From assembly GCA_027037705.1 (NCBI GenBank), contig JALVYZ010000314.1:1-8314 (forward strand): DNA of 8,314 bases. The letters are read 5' to 3'. Positions 1-6,697 of the stretch are shown here, piece after piece. The stretch comes from a bacterium (GTDB lineage Bacteria; DYJV01; JALVYZ01). Made by a program: the position numbers and the translations under genes. Below the pieces are notes generated by a model. That model was not told the DNA's origin. It saw only the letters and a list, made by a program, of their open reading frames with translations, and searched no databases. The stretch's first letter is position 1. Each line of letters begins with the position of its first letter.

Positions 1-642
1 TTAATTAAAGGCTTTTTGTATATTATCAACATTACCGGCAACAATAATTTCATCGCCTTTTTCAAATTTTAATTCTGGATCTGTAATTAATTTAATTTTA
101 CTATTCTTTTTAATCATTAAAGCTGTGATGTTATATCTTTTTCTTAAATCAAGTTCTCTTAATGTTTTTCCTGTAAATTTTTTAGGAACTTTTACTTCTA
201 TTAGCTTTAAATTTTCATCGAGAGACAGTAACTCTGTTATATTTGGATTGGAAAGTTTGTGAGCTAACTTTTCAGCAATTTCTTTTTCTGGAAGGATTAT
301 CTCATCAGCACCTATTTTTTCAAGTATTTCTGCTTGAATTAATGAATTTGCCTTTGCAATTATTCTTTTAGCTCCTAATTTTTTTAAATATGTCAAACAT
401 AAAATTAAATTTTCAAGCTTACTCCCCATTCCAAGTATAATTACATCAAAGTCTTTTATATTTAGTTCTTTAAGCACATCTGGATTTGTTGCATCACCAA
501 TAATAGCTTCAGTTACTTCATCTTTAATATCATTAATTTTAGAAGGTTTACTATCAACAGCAAGCACATTGTTGCCTAATTCTGTTAATTTTTTGGCTAT
601 TTCATAGCCAAATATTCCTAAACCTATGACACATATTTCCAT
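1..642 (-). CDS. ktrA: KtrA-type K+ uptake regulatory subunit (RCK/TrkA-N protein)
   Basis: Cytoplasmic, nucleotide-binding gating subunit of a Ktr potassium uptake system; in the family it forms an octameric ring under the KtrB channel and responds to ATP/ADP or NAD(H). Seen in the 213 residues: an N-terminal Rossmann fold with the glycine motif GLGIFG (7-12), an acidic residue ending beta-2 (D30, in AVDS) and GDAT (49-52), all typical of TrkA-N/RCK domains. A TrkA-C domain follows from about residue 143 to the end (LIEVKVP..., KGDEIIVAG). One RCK unit of about 215 residues fits KtrA; proteobacterial TrkA has two in tandem and is about twice as long. The ATG is preceded at 6 bases by AAGGAG, the best Shine-Dalgarno of the operon. 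It lies 15 bases after ktrB and is the last gene of the run seen here; the stop codon is at the window edge, so the gene is complete but any further operon member is out of view. Confidence 0.93.
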   Translation of the reverse strand: MEICVIGLGIFGYEIAKKLTELGNNVLAVDSKPSKINDIKDEVTEAIIGDATNPDVLKELNIKDFDVIILGMGSKLENLILCLTYLKKLGAKRIIAKANSLIQAEILEKIGADEIILPEKEIAEKLAHKLSNPNITELLSLDENLKLIEVKVPKKFTGKTLRELDLRKRYNITALMIKKNSKIKLITDPELKFEKGDEIIVAGNVDNIQKAFN

Positions 643-648
643 TGTCTT

Positions 649-655
649 CTCCTTT
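649..655 (-). promoter_or_regulatory. Strong ribosome binding site of ktrA
   Basis: On the minus strand the sequence reads AAAGGAG, then six bases, then ATG. It sits in the 15-base gap after the ktrB stop, with its upstream A-run touching that stop codon. The other genes of this operon have weak or no Shine-Dalgarno sequence, so this site may raise the KtrA:KtrB ratio, which would suit the 8:2 subunit ratio known for Ktr complexes. The ratio argument is inference. Confidence 0.75.
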
Positions 656-657
656 TT

Positions 658-1917
658 TTATCCTATTATTACTTTTTCTTCTGGATAATCAATATATGAC
701 TTCTTTTCTTTTAAAGTCAACATTAAAACAAAAGATGCTGGTCCTATTCTCCCAAGAAACATGCAAAAAATTATAATTAATTTCCCCCAGAAATTTAAAT
801 CTGAAGTTATTCCAAGAGATAATCCCACTGTTCCAATAGCACTTGTGACTTCAAAAAAACATTTTAATAAATTATGCTGATTAGTATTCATGAGTAATGA
901 AGTTGCAAGAGTAATTATTGAAGTATAAAGGAAAAAAAGTGAAAATGCTTTTAAAATTATAAAATTTTCTATTTTTCTTTTAAAGACAACCACTCGATCC
1001 TGTCCCTTTATTACCTTAAAACAAGCGGTAAAAATTAAGAAAAAAGTTGTAGTCTTAATTCCACCTCCTGTAGATCCTGGAGAAGCTCCTATTACCATTA
1101 AAATAATTAATATAAAAATTGTTTCAATTGATAATGAATTTAAATCTACTGTGTTAAATCCTGCAGTCCTTGGTGTTACTGCTTGAAAAAGAGCATCAAT
1201 TATTGAAATGTTTTTTATATTTAAAAGATATATTAATAAAAATGCGATTAAAATTAAAAAAGCTGTTGTTGTTAAAACAATTTTAGTATGTACAGTGATT
1301 TTATTTTTTTCATATAATAAGTCATAAATAACAAAAAATCCAAGTCCCCCCAAAATAATTAAAAGAATAACAGTTATTTTAATGATAATATTATGACCAA
1401 TAAGGCTATTAGTAAAAGTAGAAAAGCCAGCATTACAAAAAGCTGAAATTGAATGAAATATTCCGTAATAAATTGAATTTATAATAGAATATCCTTCTAT
1501 TTTAAAACCTATAGTTAAAATTATTGCCCCAATTAGTTCAATAGAGAAGGTATATAAAATTACAACTTTTAGTATCTTTTCTATGTCATAAAGAGAGAAA
1601 TAGTCTCCAACTTTTTGTATTAATATTTTAGTTTTTAAGTCTAAAAACCCTTTAACAAATAGTAAAATAGAACTTGTTAGAACCATTACTCCAAGACCAC
1701 CTAATTGAATTAGTGATAAAATTATTATCTGACTTGTTGTATCAAGTTTTGCAGTATCAGTTACAATAAGACCAGTTACACAAACAGCAGAAGTAGATGT
1801 AAAAATTGAATCTATAATTGATAAGTGAGTATGGAAATATAGTAATATAGTTCCAATAAATATAAGGACTATAAATGTTAATGAAAAATAAAACCATGGA
1901 TTGAATGTTTTTTTCAT
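658..1917 (-). CDS. ktrB: KtrB-type K+ channel/transporter subunit (TrkH/KtrB family)
   Basis: Inner-membrane pore subunit of a Ktr potassium uptake system, usually a dimer bound to the KtrA ring. The 419-residue protein is almost wholly hydrophobic and shows the four pore-loop repeats of the superfamily, each with its filter glycine: VCVTGL (G49), CNAGF (G164), RTAGFNT (G253) and GTVGL (G365). The flexible gate loop after the third pore is present as GASPGSTGGG (277-286), as is the C-terminal LGRIGP (388-393) with the conserved arginine. Length is slightly below the usual 430-460 because the N-terminus is short. Start is an ATG with no clear Shine-Dalgarno (only GAG nearby), 12 bases after the permease stop; ktrA follows 15 bases later, so it probably relies on coupled translation. 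TrkH proteins are usually longer (about 480) and pair with a double-RCK TrkA, so Ktr is preferred. Whether transport is Na+-dependent cannot be told from sequence. Confidence 0.93.
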   Translation of the reverse strand: MKKTFNPWFYFSLTFIVLIFIGTILLYFHTHLSIIDSIFTSTSAVCVTGLIVTDTAKLDTTSQIIILSLIQLGGLGVMVLTSSILLFVKGFLDLKTKILIQKVGDYFSLYDIEKILKVVILYTFSIELIGAIILTIGFKIEGYSIINSIYYGIFHSISAFCNAGFSTFTNSLIGHNIIIKITVILLIILGGLGFFVIYDLLYEKNKITVHTKIVLTTTAFLILIAFLLIYLLNIKNISIIDALFQAVTPRTAGFNTVDLNSLSIETIFILIILMVIGASPGSTGGGIKTTTFFLIFTACFKVIKGQDRVVVFKRKIENFIILKAFSLFFLYTSIITLATSLLMNTNQHNLLKCFFEVTSAIGTVGLSLGITSDLNFWGKLIIIFCMFLGRIGPASFVLMLTLKEKKSYIDYPEEKVIIG

Positions 1918-1929
1918 TTTGAGCTCATT

Positions 1930-2787
1930 TTAAAACAATAAAATGATAAATGCAATAAGAAAATAATTTATTAAAGATATTGATATAATTGAAGAAGCAA
2001 GCTTTATATTTAAATTTTCTAAAACAGCAAATGTTAAAGTATTAAATCCACATGGAGCAGTTGCGCATAAAAAGAGTATTTTAAGTGAGGTTTTATCTAA
2101 ATTAATTACTAAACCAATAATAATGGCAATTAAAATTCCGGCAAAAAATCTTATAAAATTTACTTGAAGAATTTTTTTAAGAAAATTTTTTTCAAAATAG
2201 AAAAGTGAACCAAGTGAAAAATATATGGTAAAAGTGATAGCATACTTTACATAAGTGAAAATTATTGATAAAATTTCTAAATTAATATTTTTGTAATTAA
2301 AAATAAGACCTATAAATAATGCAAGAAGTGGTGGTGAAAGTAATTTTTTAAATTTAATTTTTTTATTTTCACTACCAAATTTAATAGCTATTGAATATGT
2401 AAAAGTTAAAGTTAATATTCCATTAGATAAATCAAACAAAGCGACATTTTGAATGTATTTATCAGGAAAGTTTAAAAATATTACAGGATAAACTGCACTT
2501 ATATTCATAATCATAGGTGCAATTATTAACACACCTTTATCTTTGTTATTTTTTACATTTTTAAAATAAAAATTTGAAAAGAAATATATGAATATTATTA
2601 TTACAAAAGAAGATAATGGCATATAATAGATTTGTGGATTGAACTTAATTGTTGAAAATATTTTAAATATTAGGATAGGTAATAGAAAATAAAAATTAAA
2701 TTTTAGAAGTGTTTTCCCTAAATTTTCTTTTTTTAGGATAAAACCTATAATAAAGAAAATTATTGGAATAAGGTTTTTTAATGCCAA
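1930..2787 (-). CDS. AEC-family (auxin efflux carrier-like) permease, substrate unknown
   Basis: Integral membrane permease of the AEC/BASS-like fold, a family that in bacteria includes malonate, malate and other organic-anion transporters as well as many proteins of unknown substrate. The 285 residues contain about ten hydrophobic segments in two halves separated by a charged loop near residues 136-150 (KFGSENKKIKFKKLL). Family-like signatures are FLLPILIF (34-41) in the first half, SPPLLALFIG (151-160) at the start of the second, and APCGFNTLTFA (244-254) near the C-terminus. The start is TTG: the next in-frame ATG is near residue 56 and would delete two membrane segments, and an in-frame stop lies three codons upstream. 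TTG begins one base after the mgtE stop, with no clear Shine-Dalgarno, so translational coupling to mgtE is likely. Its place between Mg2+ and K+ transport genes hints at a counter-anion or pH role, but that is a guess. Very rich in I, L, F, K and AT. Confidence 0.82.
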   Translation of the reverse strand: MALKNLIPIIFFIIGFILKKENLGKTLLKFNFYFLLPILIFKIFSTIKFNPQIYYMPLSSFVIIIFIYFFSNFYFKNVKNNKDKGVLIIAPMIMNISAVYPVIFLNFPDKYIQNVALFDLSNGILTLTFTYSIAIKFGSENKKIKFKKLLSPPLLALFIGLIFNYKNINLEILSIIFTYVKYAITFTIYFSLGSLFYFEKNFLKKILQVNFIRFFAGILIAIIIGLVINLDKTSLKILFLCATAPCGFNTLTFAVLENLNIKLASSIISISLINYFLIAFIILLF

Positions 2788-2788
2788 T

Positions 2789-4153
2789 TTACATTAGAGT
2801 ATACATTAAAAGCATTGAAACTGAAAAATAAATTGTCAGTCCAGTGATATCATTTAAAGTAGAAATAAATGGACTTGCACCTACTGCAGGGTCGAAATTC
2901 ATTTTTATTAACATTGCAGGGACAAAAGTACCTGTAAAAGCAGCAAATGTTAAAGCTGAAAACATAGCTACTCCAACAACAATCCCAATTTTAGGATCTC
3001 CATGCCAGACAGGAGCTACTATTCCAAGTAAAATTCCCATAACTAAGCCAAGAATCATACCAACTCTTATTTCTCTAAACATTACTTTACCAATCTCTTT
3101 TTTATCTATTTTGCCCAGAGCTATTCCTCGTATTAGTATTGTTGCAGATTGATTTCCAACATTTCCTCCCATTGCCATAATTATAGGCATAAAACTTGCC
3201 AAAATTGTAAATTGCTCAACTTTCCCATGAAAATAGCTAATCACAAATCCTGAAATCAATTCACCAATGAATGTTACAAGAAGCCATGGAAATCTGATTT
3301 TCGCAATTTGAAAGGGCTTATCACCAATTAATAATTCATCTTCAGTTGTTCCGGCCATTTTATAGATATCTTCTGTAGTTTCTTCTCTAATAATATCAAT
3401 AACATCATCTACAGTGATAATACCAACAAGTTTGTTTTTTTCATCAACAACAGGGACAGCAAGTAAGTCATATTTTTCAACTATTTTGGCTACATTTTCT
3501 CTATCCATGTCAACTGGAACTGAAATTACATCTTTAATCATGATGTCTTTTAACTTTTTATCAGGTGGATTTAATATTAACTGTCTTAATGAAAGTACCC
3601 CTGTTAATCTTCCTTCATCGTCTATAACATAAAGGTAAAAAACCATTTCTACATCTTCTGCTTGATGAAGGGTCTTAGTTGCTTCTTTTACTGTTGTTTC
3701 CTCATGAAGAGCAAAAAAATTGGTATTCATTATTGCTCCTGCACTATCTTCTGGATAATGCAGAAGCTCTTCAAATTTTTCTTGCTCTTCTTCATGTAAA
3801 AATTCTAAAACTTTTTCCCTTGTTTTCTCTTCTAACAGTCTCAATACATTTGCAGCGTCATCGCTTTCCATATGTTTTAATAAAAGGGCAATCTCTTCAG
3901 GAGAAAATGTTTCCATTAATTCTATAATTTGAGAATCATCAAGTTCTAAAATAATATCTGCTAATTTCTTTTTATCTTTTATTAATTCCCATATTCTTTT
4001 TCTTTCTATATCGTTTAAATGCTTGACAATTATGGCAATATCTGCAGGGTGCAGTTTGAATAGAAGTCGCTCTAAAGAGTTTTTGGCATTTCTTCTGATT
4101 AATTTTTTTACACTATCAACTTTAATTTTTAATCCATTTGTTAAAGCTGCCAT
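2789..4153 (-). CDS. mgtE: MgtE magnesium channel/transporter
   Basis: Homodimeric inner-membrane Mg2+ channel gated by cytosolic Mg2+ sensing. All family domains are present in the 454 residues. The N domain is helical and acidic (about 15-135; LFKLHPADIA at 31-40). Two CBS domains follow (about 137-200 and 202-260; GVLSLRQLI and GIITVDDVIDII). A connecting plug helix leads to five membrane segments (about 287-454). Pore and fold motifs are seen: MAMGGNVGNQSATI (326-339), and GASPFISTLNDITG (425-438), whose D435 matches the family's conserved Mg2+-selecting aspartate. Length is normal. The start is ATG with AAAGG eight bases upstream. It is the first gene of the four-gene run, 49 bases after the acyltransferase stop, with its own candidate promoter. 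No M-box or other long Mg2+ riboswitch fits in the short leader. By eye the gene is richer in G+C than its neighbours, probably through stronger protein conservation and not transfer. Confidence 0.96.
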   Translation of the reverse strand: MAALTNGLKIKVDSVKKLIRRNAKNSLERLLFKLHPADIAIIVKHLNDIERKRIWELIKDKKKLADIILELDDSQIIELMETFSPEEIALLLKHMESDDAANVLRLLEEKTREKVLEFLHEEEQEKFEELLHYPEDSAGAIMNTNFFALHEETTVKEATKTLHQAEDVEMVFYLYVIDDEGRLTGVLSLRQLILNPPDKKLKDIMIKDVISVPVDMDRENVAKIVEKYDLLAVPVVDEKNKLVGIITVDDVIDIIREETTEDIYKMAGTTEDELLIGDKPFQIAKIRFPWLLVTFIGELISGFVISYFHGKVEQFTILASFMPIIMAMGGNVGNQSATILIRGIALGKIDKKEIGKVMFREIRVGMILGLVMGILLGIVAPVWHGDPKIGIVVGVAMFSALTFAAFTGTFVPAMLIKMNFDPAVGASPFISTLNDITGLTIYFSVSMLLMYTLM

Positions 4154-4160
4154 AATGAGA

Positions 4161-4177
4161 ACCTTTATTAGGAAGGT
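4161..4177 (-). promoter_or_regulatory. mgtE ribosome binding site inside a small predicted hairpin
   Basis: On the minus strand ACCTT (4177-4173) can pair with AAGGT (4165-4161) across a seven-base loop. The second arm contains the AAAGG Shine-Dalgarno of mgtE, eight bases before the ATG. If transcription starts near 4176, the hairpin would lie at the very 5' end of the mRNA. The stem is only five pairs, so it may be chance or a mild translational damper. The Shine-Dalgarno itself is more secure than the hairpin. Confidence 0.35.
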
Positions 4178-4182
4178 GGTGA

Positions 4183-4211
4183 TAGATAAACAAAAAATGT
4201 TGTTATGTCAA
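4183..4211 (-). promoter_or_regulatory. Candidate sigma-70 promoter for the mgtE operon
   Basis: On the minus strand a perfect -35 box TTGACA (4211-4206) is followed by 17 bases and TATCTA (4188-4183), a three-of-six -10 match. The -35 box overlaps the last two codons and first stop base of the upstream acyltransferase gene. The predicted start near 4176 gives a leader of about 22 bases, which just accommodates the mgtE ribosome binding site. The perfect -35, correct spacing and position support it; the weak -10 counts against it. Confidence 0.42.
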
Positions 4212-5549
4212 GTATTTTATTCTATTTGAATATTGATTGATTAATCCTTTATGAATAATATGTATATAATTATTTTTAATTTCAATAATTTTTCTTTTTT
4301 CAAAAATATTTAGAGCGATTTTAAATTTATTCTCTGTATATGGAGTTTTTGATTCTGAACTATAGAGCTTTTCTAATTTTTCTATTTCTTTTTCATCGTT
4401 TTGATTTAGAATTTTAGCTAATAAGTATGTTGGAGTAATAATAATATTTTTCCTTAAAATGTTAATTATATTTTTAGAAAAATCTTTATAGTCAACTTTT
4501 GATTCAGGCTTAACTTCAATTGGTTCTAATATTTTAACATAAATAGTGCTATCTTTAAATTTTTTATATTCTTTATTTAACTTTGTTAAATAAGTTAGTA
4601 AATTATTATCAGTTATATTTTTCCCTTTTGTTGCTTCATATAATTCATAGTCCTCGGGAACAATTGTATAAGAAATTGTAATTGGAATAAAATATGAAGT
4701 TTTATTTTTCTCTTTTATGAAATTAAAAATTTCTGAAATAATACCATATTTAGGTTCTCCTATTGTTCCATCTCTTGAACGCCCGCCTTCAATATAAAAA
4801 AGAAATGGTTCATTATGAGACCAGAGATAATTATTATATTTCACAAATGAAAGTTTATATAAAGGATTATTTAACCATTTTGCTTTATCTGTAATAAAGT
4901 CTCTTCTTAACTTTTCAACATTTAATTTTGGAAGTAATATTTTAGAAACTCCTCTATATAAATTAGCACCAGCAACTATTACTGGATGAAAAAGCTTTTT
5001 TTTGTTAATTCCTATTAAAATAGGAATATGATCAGCATTGGATATATGATTAGGTAAGAAAAAAATGGGATTTTTACCCTGTACTTTTTTTATAAATTCT
5101 ATTGTTTCATCTTTAACTATTATTTTTAAATTTTTAATAAATTCTTTATATAAAAATTTGCACATTTCTCTAAAAAAGATTAAAAAAGCTGGATTAAAAT
5201 CTGCTGCCATATCATTTAGGTAATAATTGCATAAAAACTGAATTACTTCTTCATTGTTTTCAATTTCATCTAATTTTTTTAACATATTTTTATATTCTTC
5301 TTTTGCTTTTTCATTTCTTAGATTTGAAATCTTTTTTTTAATATAATATTTTTGCATTAATTTAGCTTCTTCTGCAATTATAAACTTTTTAATATAGTGT
5401 TCTTTAAAATAACTGTTTATATCTTCTAAAATTTCTTTTATTGCCTGGTCTTTTTTTATTCTTTCTTTATTAAAGCTAAAAGTATTGGCTAAATTCACAA
5501 TAAATCTTGAATCAAAAAATTTTACTATTTTTTCAATATTAACTTTCAA
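4203..5549 (-). CDS. plsB: PlsB-type glycerol-3-phosphate 1-O-acyltransferase
   Basis: Likely acylates the sn-1 position of glycerol-3-phosphate from acyl-ACP or acyl-CoA, the first step of phospholipid synthesis, at the inner membrane. Acyltransferase motifs are in order and spacing: HISNAD (168-173, the catalytic H-x4-D), LRRDF (214-218), IEGGRSRDG (253-261, glycerol phosphate binding) and FIPITISY followed by VPED (288-300). A PlsB-like segment follows (INILRKNIIITPTYLLAKIL, 362-381). At 448 residues it is about half the length of E. coli PlsB (about 800) but far longer than PlsC (about 240); the long helical N-terminal part (1-150) and the C-terminal tail, which looks like a small helical or winged module, favour the GPAT branch. 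Start is TTG, backed by AAAGAGG seven bases upstream. It follows mqnC by 57 bases, with a candidate promoter of its own. A lysophosphatidate or other lipid acyltransferase role remains possible. Confidence 0.8.
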   Translation of the reverse strand: MKVNIEKIVKFFDSRFIVNLANTFSFNKERIKKDQAIKEILEDINSYFKEHYIKKFIIAEEAKLMQKYYIKKKISNLRNEKAKEEYKNMLKKLDEIENNEEVIQFLCNYYLNDMAADFNPAFLIFFREMCKFLYKEFIKNLKIIVKDETIEFIKKVQGKNPIFFLPNHISNADHIPILIGINKKKLFHPVIVAGANLYRGVSKILLPKLNVEKLRRDFITDKAKWLNNPLYKLSFVKYNNYLWSHNEPFLFYIEGGRSRDGTIGEPKYGIISEIFNFIKEKNKTSYFIPITISYTIVPEDYELYEATKGKNITDNNLLTYLTKLNKEYKKFKDSTIYVKILEPIEVKPESKVDYKDFSKNIINILRKNIIITPTYLLAKILNQNDEKEIEKLEKLYSSESKTPYTENKFKIALNIFEKRKIIEIKNNYIHIIHKGLINQYSNRIKYLT

Positions 5550-5556
5550 TTTTTTA

Positions 5557-5563
5557 CCTCTTT
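5557..5563 (-). promoter_or_regulatory. Ribosome binding site that fixes the TTG start of plsB
   Basis: The minus strand reads AAAGAGG, then TAAAAAA, then TTG. The seven-base spacing is ideal, and the first in-frame ATG lies far downstream (about residue 64), so the TTG at 5549 is the best start. Confidence 0.65.
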
Positions 5564-5583
5564 AACTGAATTGAGATTGGTTA

Positions 5584-5610
5584 AATATAGAAAAGAATAA
5601 TTAATGTCAA
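5584..5610 (-). promoter_or_regulatory. Candidate sigma-70 promoter for plsB
   Basis: A perfect -35 box TTGACA (5610-5605) overlaps the TGA stop of mqnC. A five-of-six -10 box TATATT (5589-5584) follows after 15 bases; a weaker TATTTA lies at 17 bases. Transcription would start near 5577, giving a leader of about 30 bases that contains the AAAGAGG site. The 15-base spacing is short for the better -10 box, so the choice between the two is open. Confidence 0.42.
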
Positions 5611-6677
5611 TAAGTTTTTAAAATATTATAAAAGGTATCTCTTTGAGCAGGGATAAAGCCAGCATCTTTGATTAGATATATGATATCTTCTTTAGTTAAG
5701 TTAAATTTTACTCCTGCTGATGATACAACATTTTCTTCAAGCATTGTGCTTCCAAAGTCATTTGCTCCAAAGAAAAGTGAAATTTGCGCAATTTTTGCAC
5801 CCTGAGTCACCCATGATGTTTGAATATTTTTTACATTTTGAAGTATAATTCTTGAAATAGCAAGTATTTTTAAAAACTCCACTCCTGTTGCTTTAAATTT
5901 TATTACTTTTTCAAGAGCAGTATTTTTAGGTTGAAAACTCCAGCATATAAAAGCTGTGAAACCACCTGTTTGTTGCTGAATTTCTTTAATTCTAAAGATA
6001 TGTTCTATAATCTCTTTTTCGCTCTCAACAGAACCAAACATCATTGTTGCTGTTGTTTTTAAACCTAACTGATGTGCTGTTATCATCACTTCTTTCCATT
6101 GTTTAAAGGTAATTTTATTTGGGCTTATTTTTTTTCTAACTTCATCCACTAATATTTCAGCACCTCCTCCAGGGATTGAACCAAGTCCTGCATCTTTTAA
6201 TTTTAAAATAGTATCTTTTATTGTTAAATTTGATTGTTTTGCAATGTGATATATTTCAGGAGCGCTTAAGCCATGAATGTTTATATTGTATTTTGATTTT
6301 ATTTCAGAAAATAAATCTAAAAAATAATCTATTGTTAAGTCAGGATGAAGCCCACCTTGAATTAAAATTTGAGTGCCATTGTGAGCAATTGTTTCTTCAA
6401 TTTTTTTAAAAATTTCTTCTTTTGTTAAAAGATATGCATCTTTACTTTTTTTACTTCTATAAAAAGCGCAGAATTTACATTTACATATACAAATATTTGT
6501 ATAATTAATATTTCTATCAACTACAAATGTTACTATTTTAGAATTATTATGAATTTTATTTCTAATATAATTTGCAGCTTTCCCAAGGGTAAGTAAATCA
6601 CAATTTTTTAAAAGAGTTAATGCTTCTTCTATATTGATTTCATTGTCGTTATAGATTTTATCTATAATATTTTTCAT
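5607..6677 (-). CDS. mqnC: Cyclic dehypoxanthine futalosine synthase (radical SAM)
   Basis: Radical SAM enzyme of the futalosine route to menaquinone; it cyclises dehypoxanthine futalosine to the spiro cyclic product that MqnD then cleaves. The 4Fe-4S motif C-x3-C-x2-C is C63, C67, C70 within NYTNICICKCKFCAFYR (59-74 region), an MqnC-like context. Further matches to the family are QGGLHPDL (107-114), PGGGAEIL (169-176), the TTATMMFG strand (208-215), SWVTQGAKIAQ (288-298), the GANDFGSTMLEENVV block (304-318) and the C-terminal AGFIPAQRDTFY (339-350). The last two separate it from MqnE and from CofG/CofH. The 356-residue length is normal. The start is ATG with no visible Shine-Dalgarno, 20 bases after the glycosyltransferase stop, so co-transcription and coupling are likely. 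No other mqn gene is in view, so the pathway genes are at least partly dispersed. Menaquinone use suggests anaerobic or microaerobic respiration. Confidence 0.93.
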   Translation of the reverse strand: MKNIIDKIYNDNEINIEEALTLLKNCDLLTLGKAANYIRNKIHNNSKIVTFVVDRNINYTNICICKCKFCAFYRSKKSKDAYLLTKEEIFKKIEETIAHNGTQILIQGGLHPDLTIDYFLDLFSEIKSKYNINIHGLSAPEIYHIAKQSNLTIKDTILKLKDAGLGSIPGGGAEILVDEVRKKISPNKITFKQWKEVMITAHQLGLKTTATMMFGSVESEKEIIEHIFRIKEIQQQTGGFTAFICWSFQPKNTALEKVIKFKATGVEFLKILAISRIILQNVKNIQTSWVTQGAKIAQISLFFGANDFGSTMLEENVVSSAGVKFNLTKEDIIYLIKDAGFIPAQRDTFYNILKTY

Positions 6678-6697
6678 TTTGATTTTATTTATAATAA

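Noticed and set aside
2844-3152. Plus-strand open frame of 102 codons
   Set aside because: It lies wholly antisense to the conserved membrane domain of mgtE and its translation has no family look; it is an antisense shadow.
2789-4153. Horizontal transfer of mgtE because it looks richer in G+C than its neighbours
   Set aside because: The difference is moderate and explained by a conserved protein rich in Gly, Ala and Pro next to very I/K/F-rich proteins; no flanking mobile signals.
4154-4202. M-box or other Mg2+ riboswitch upstream of mgtE
   Set aside because: The gap is only 49 bases, too short for an M-box, and no conserved core or terminator/antiterminator pair is visible.
3414-4229. Three plus-strand open frames (3414-3632, 3679-3927, 4023-4229)
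   Set aside because: All are antisense to mgtE, the last running into the short gap; none has a ribosome binding site or recognisable protein features.
6221-6409. Plus-strand open frame of 62 codons
   Set aside because: Antisense to the radical SAM core of mqnC, with no supporting signal.
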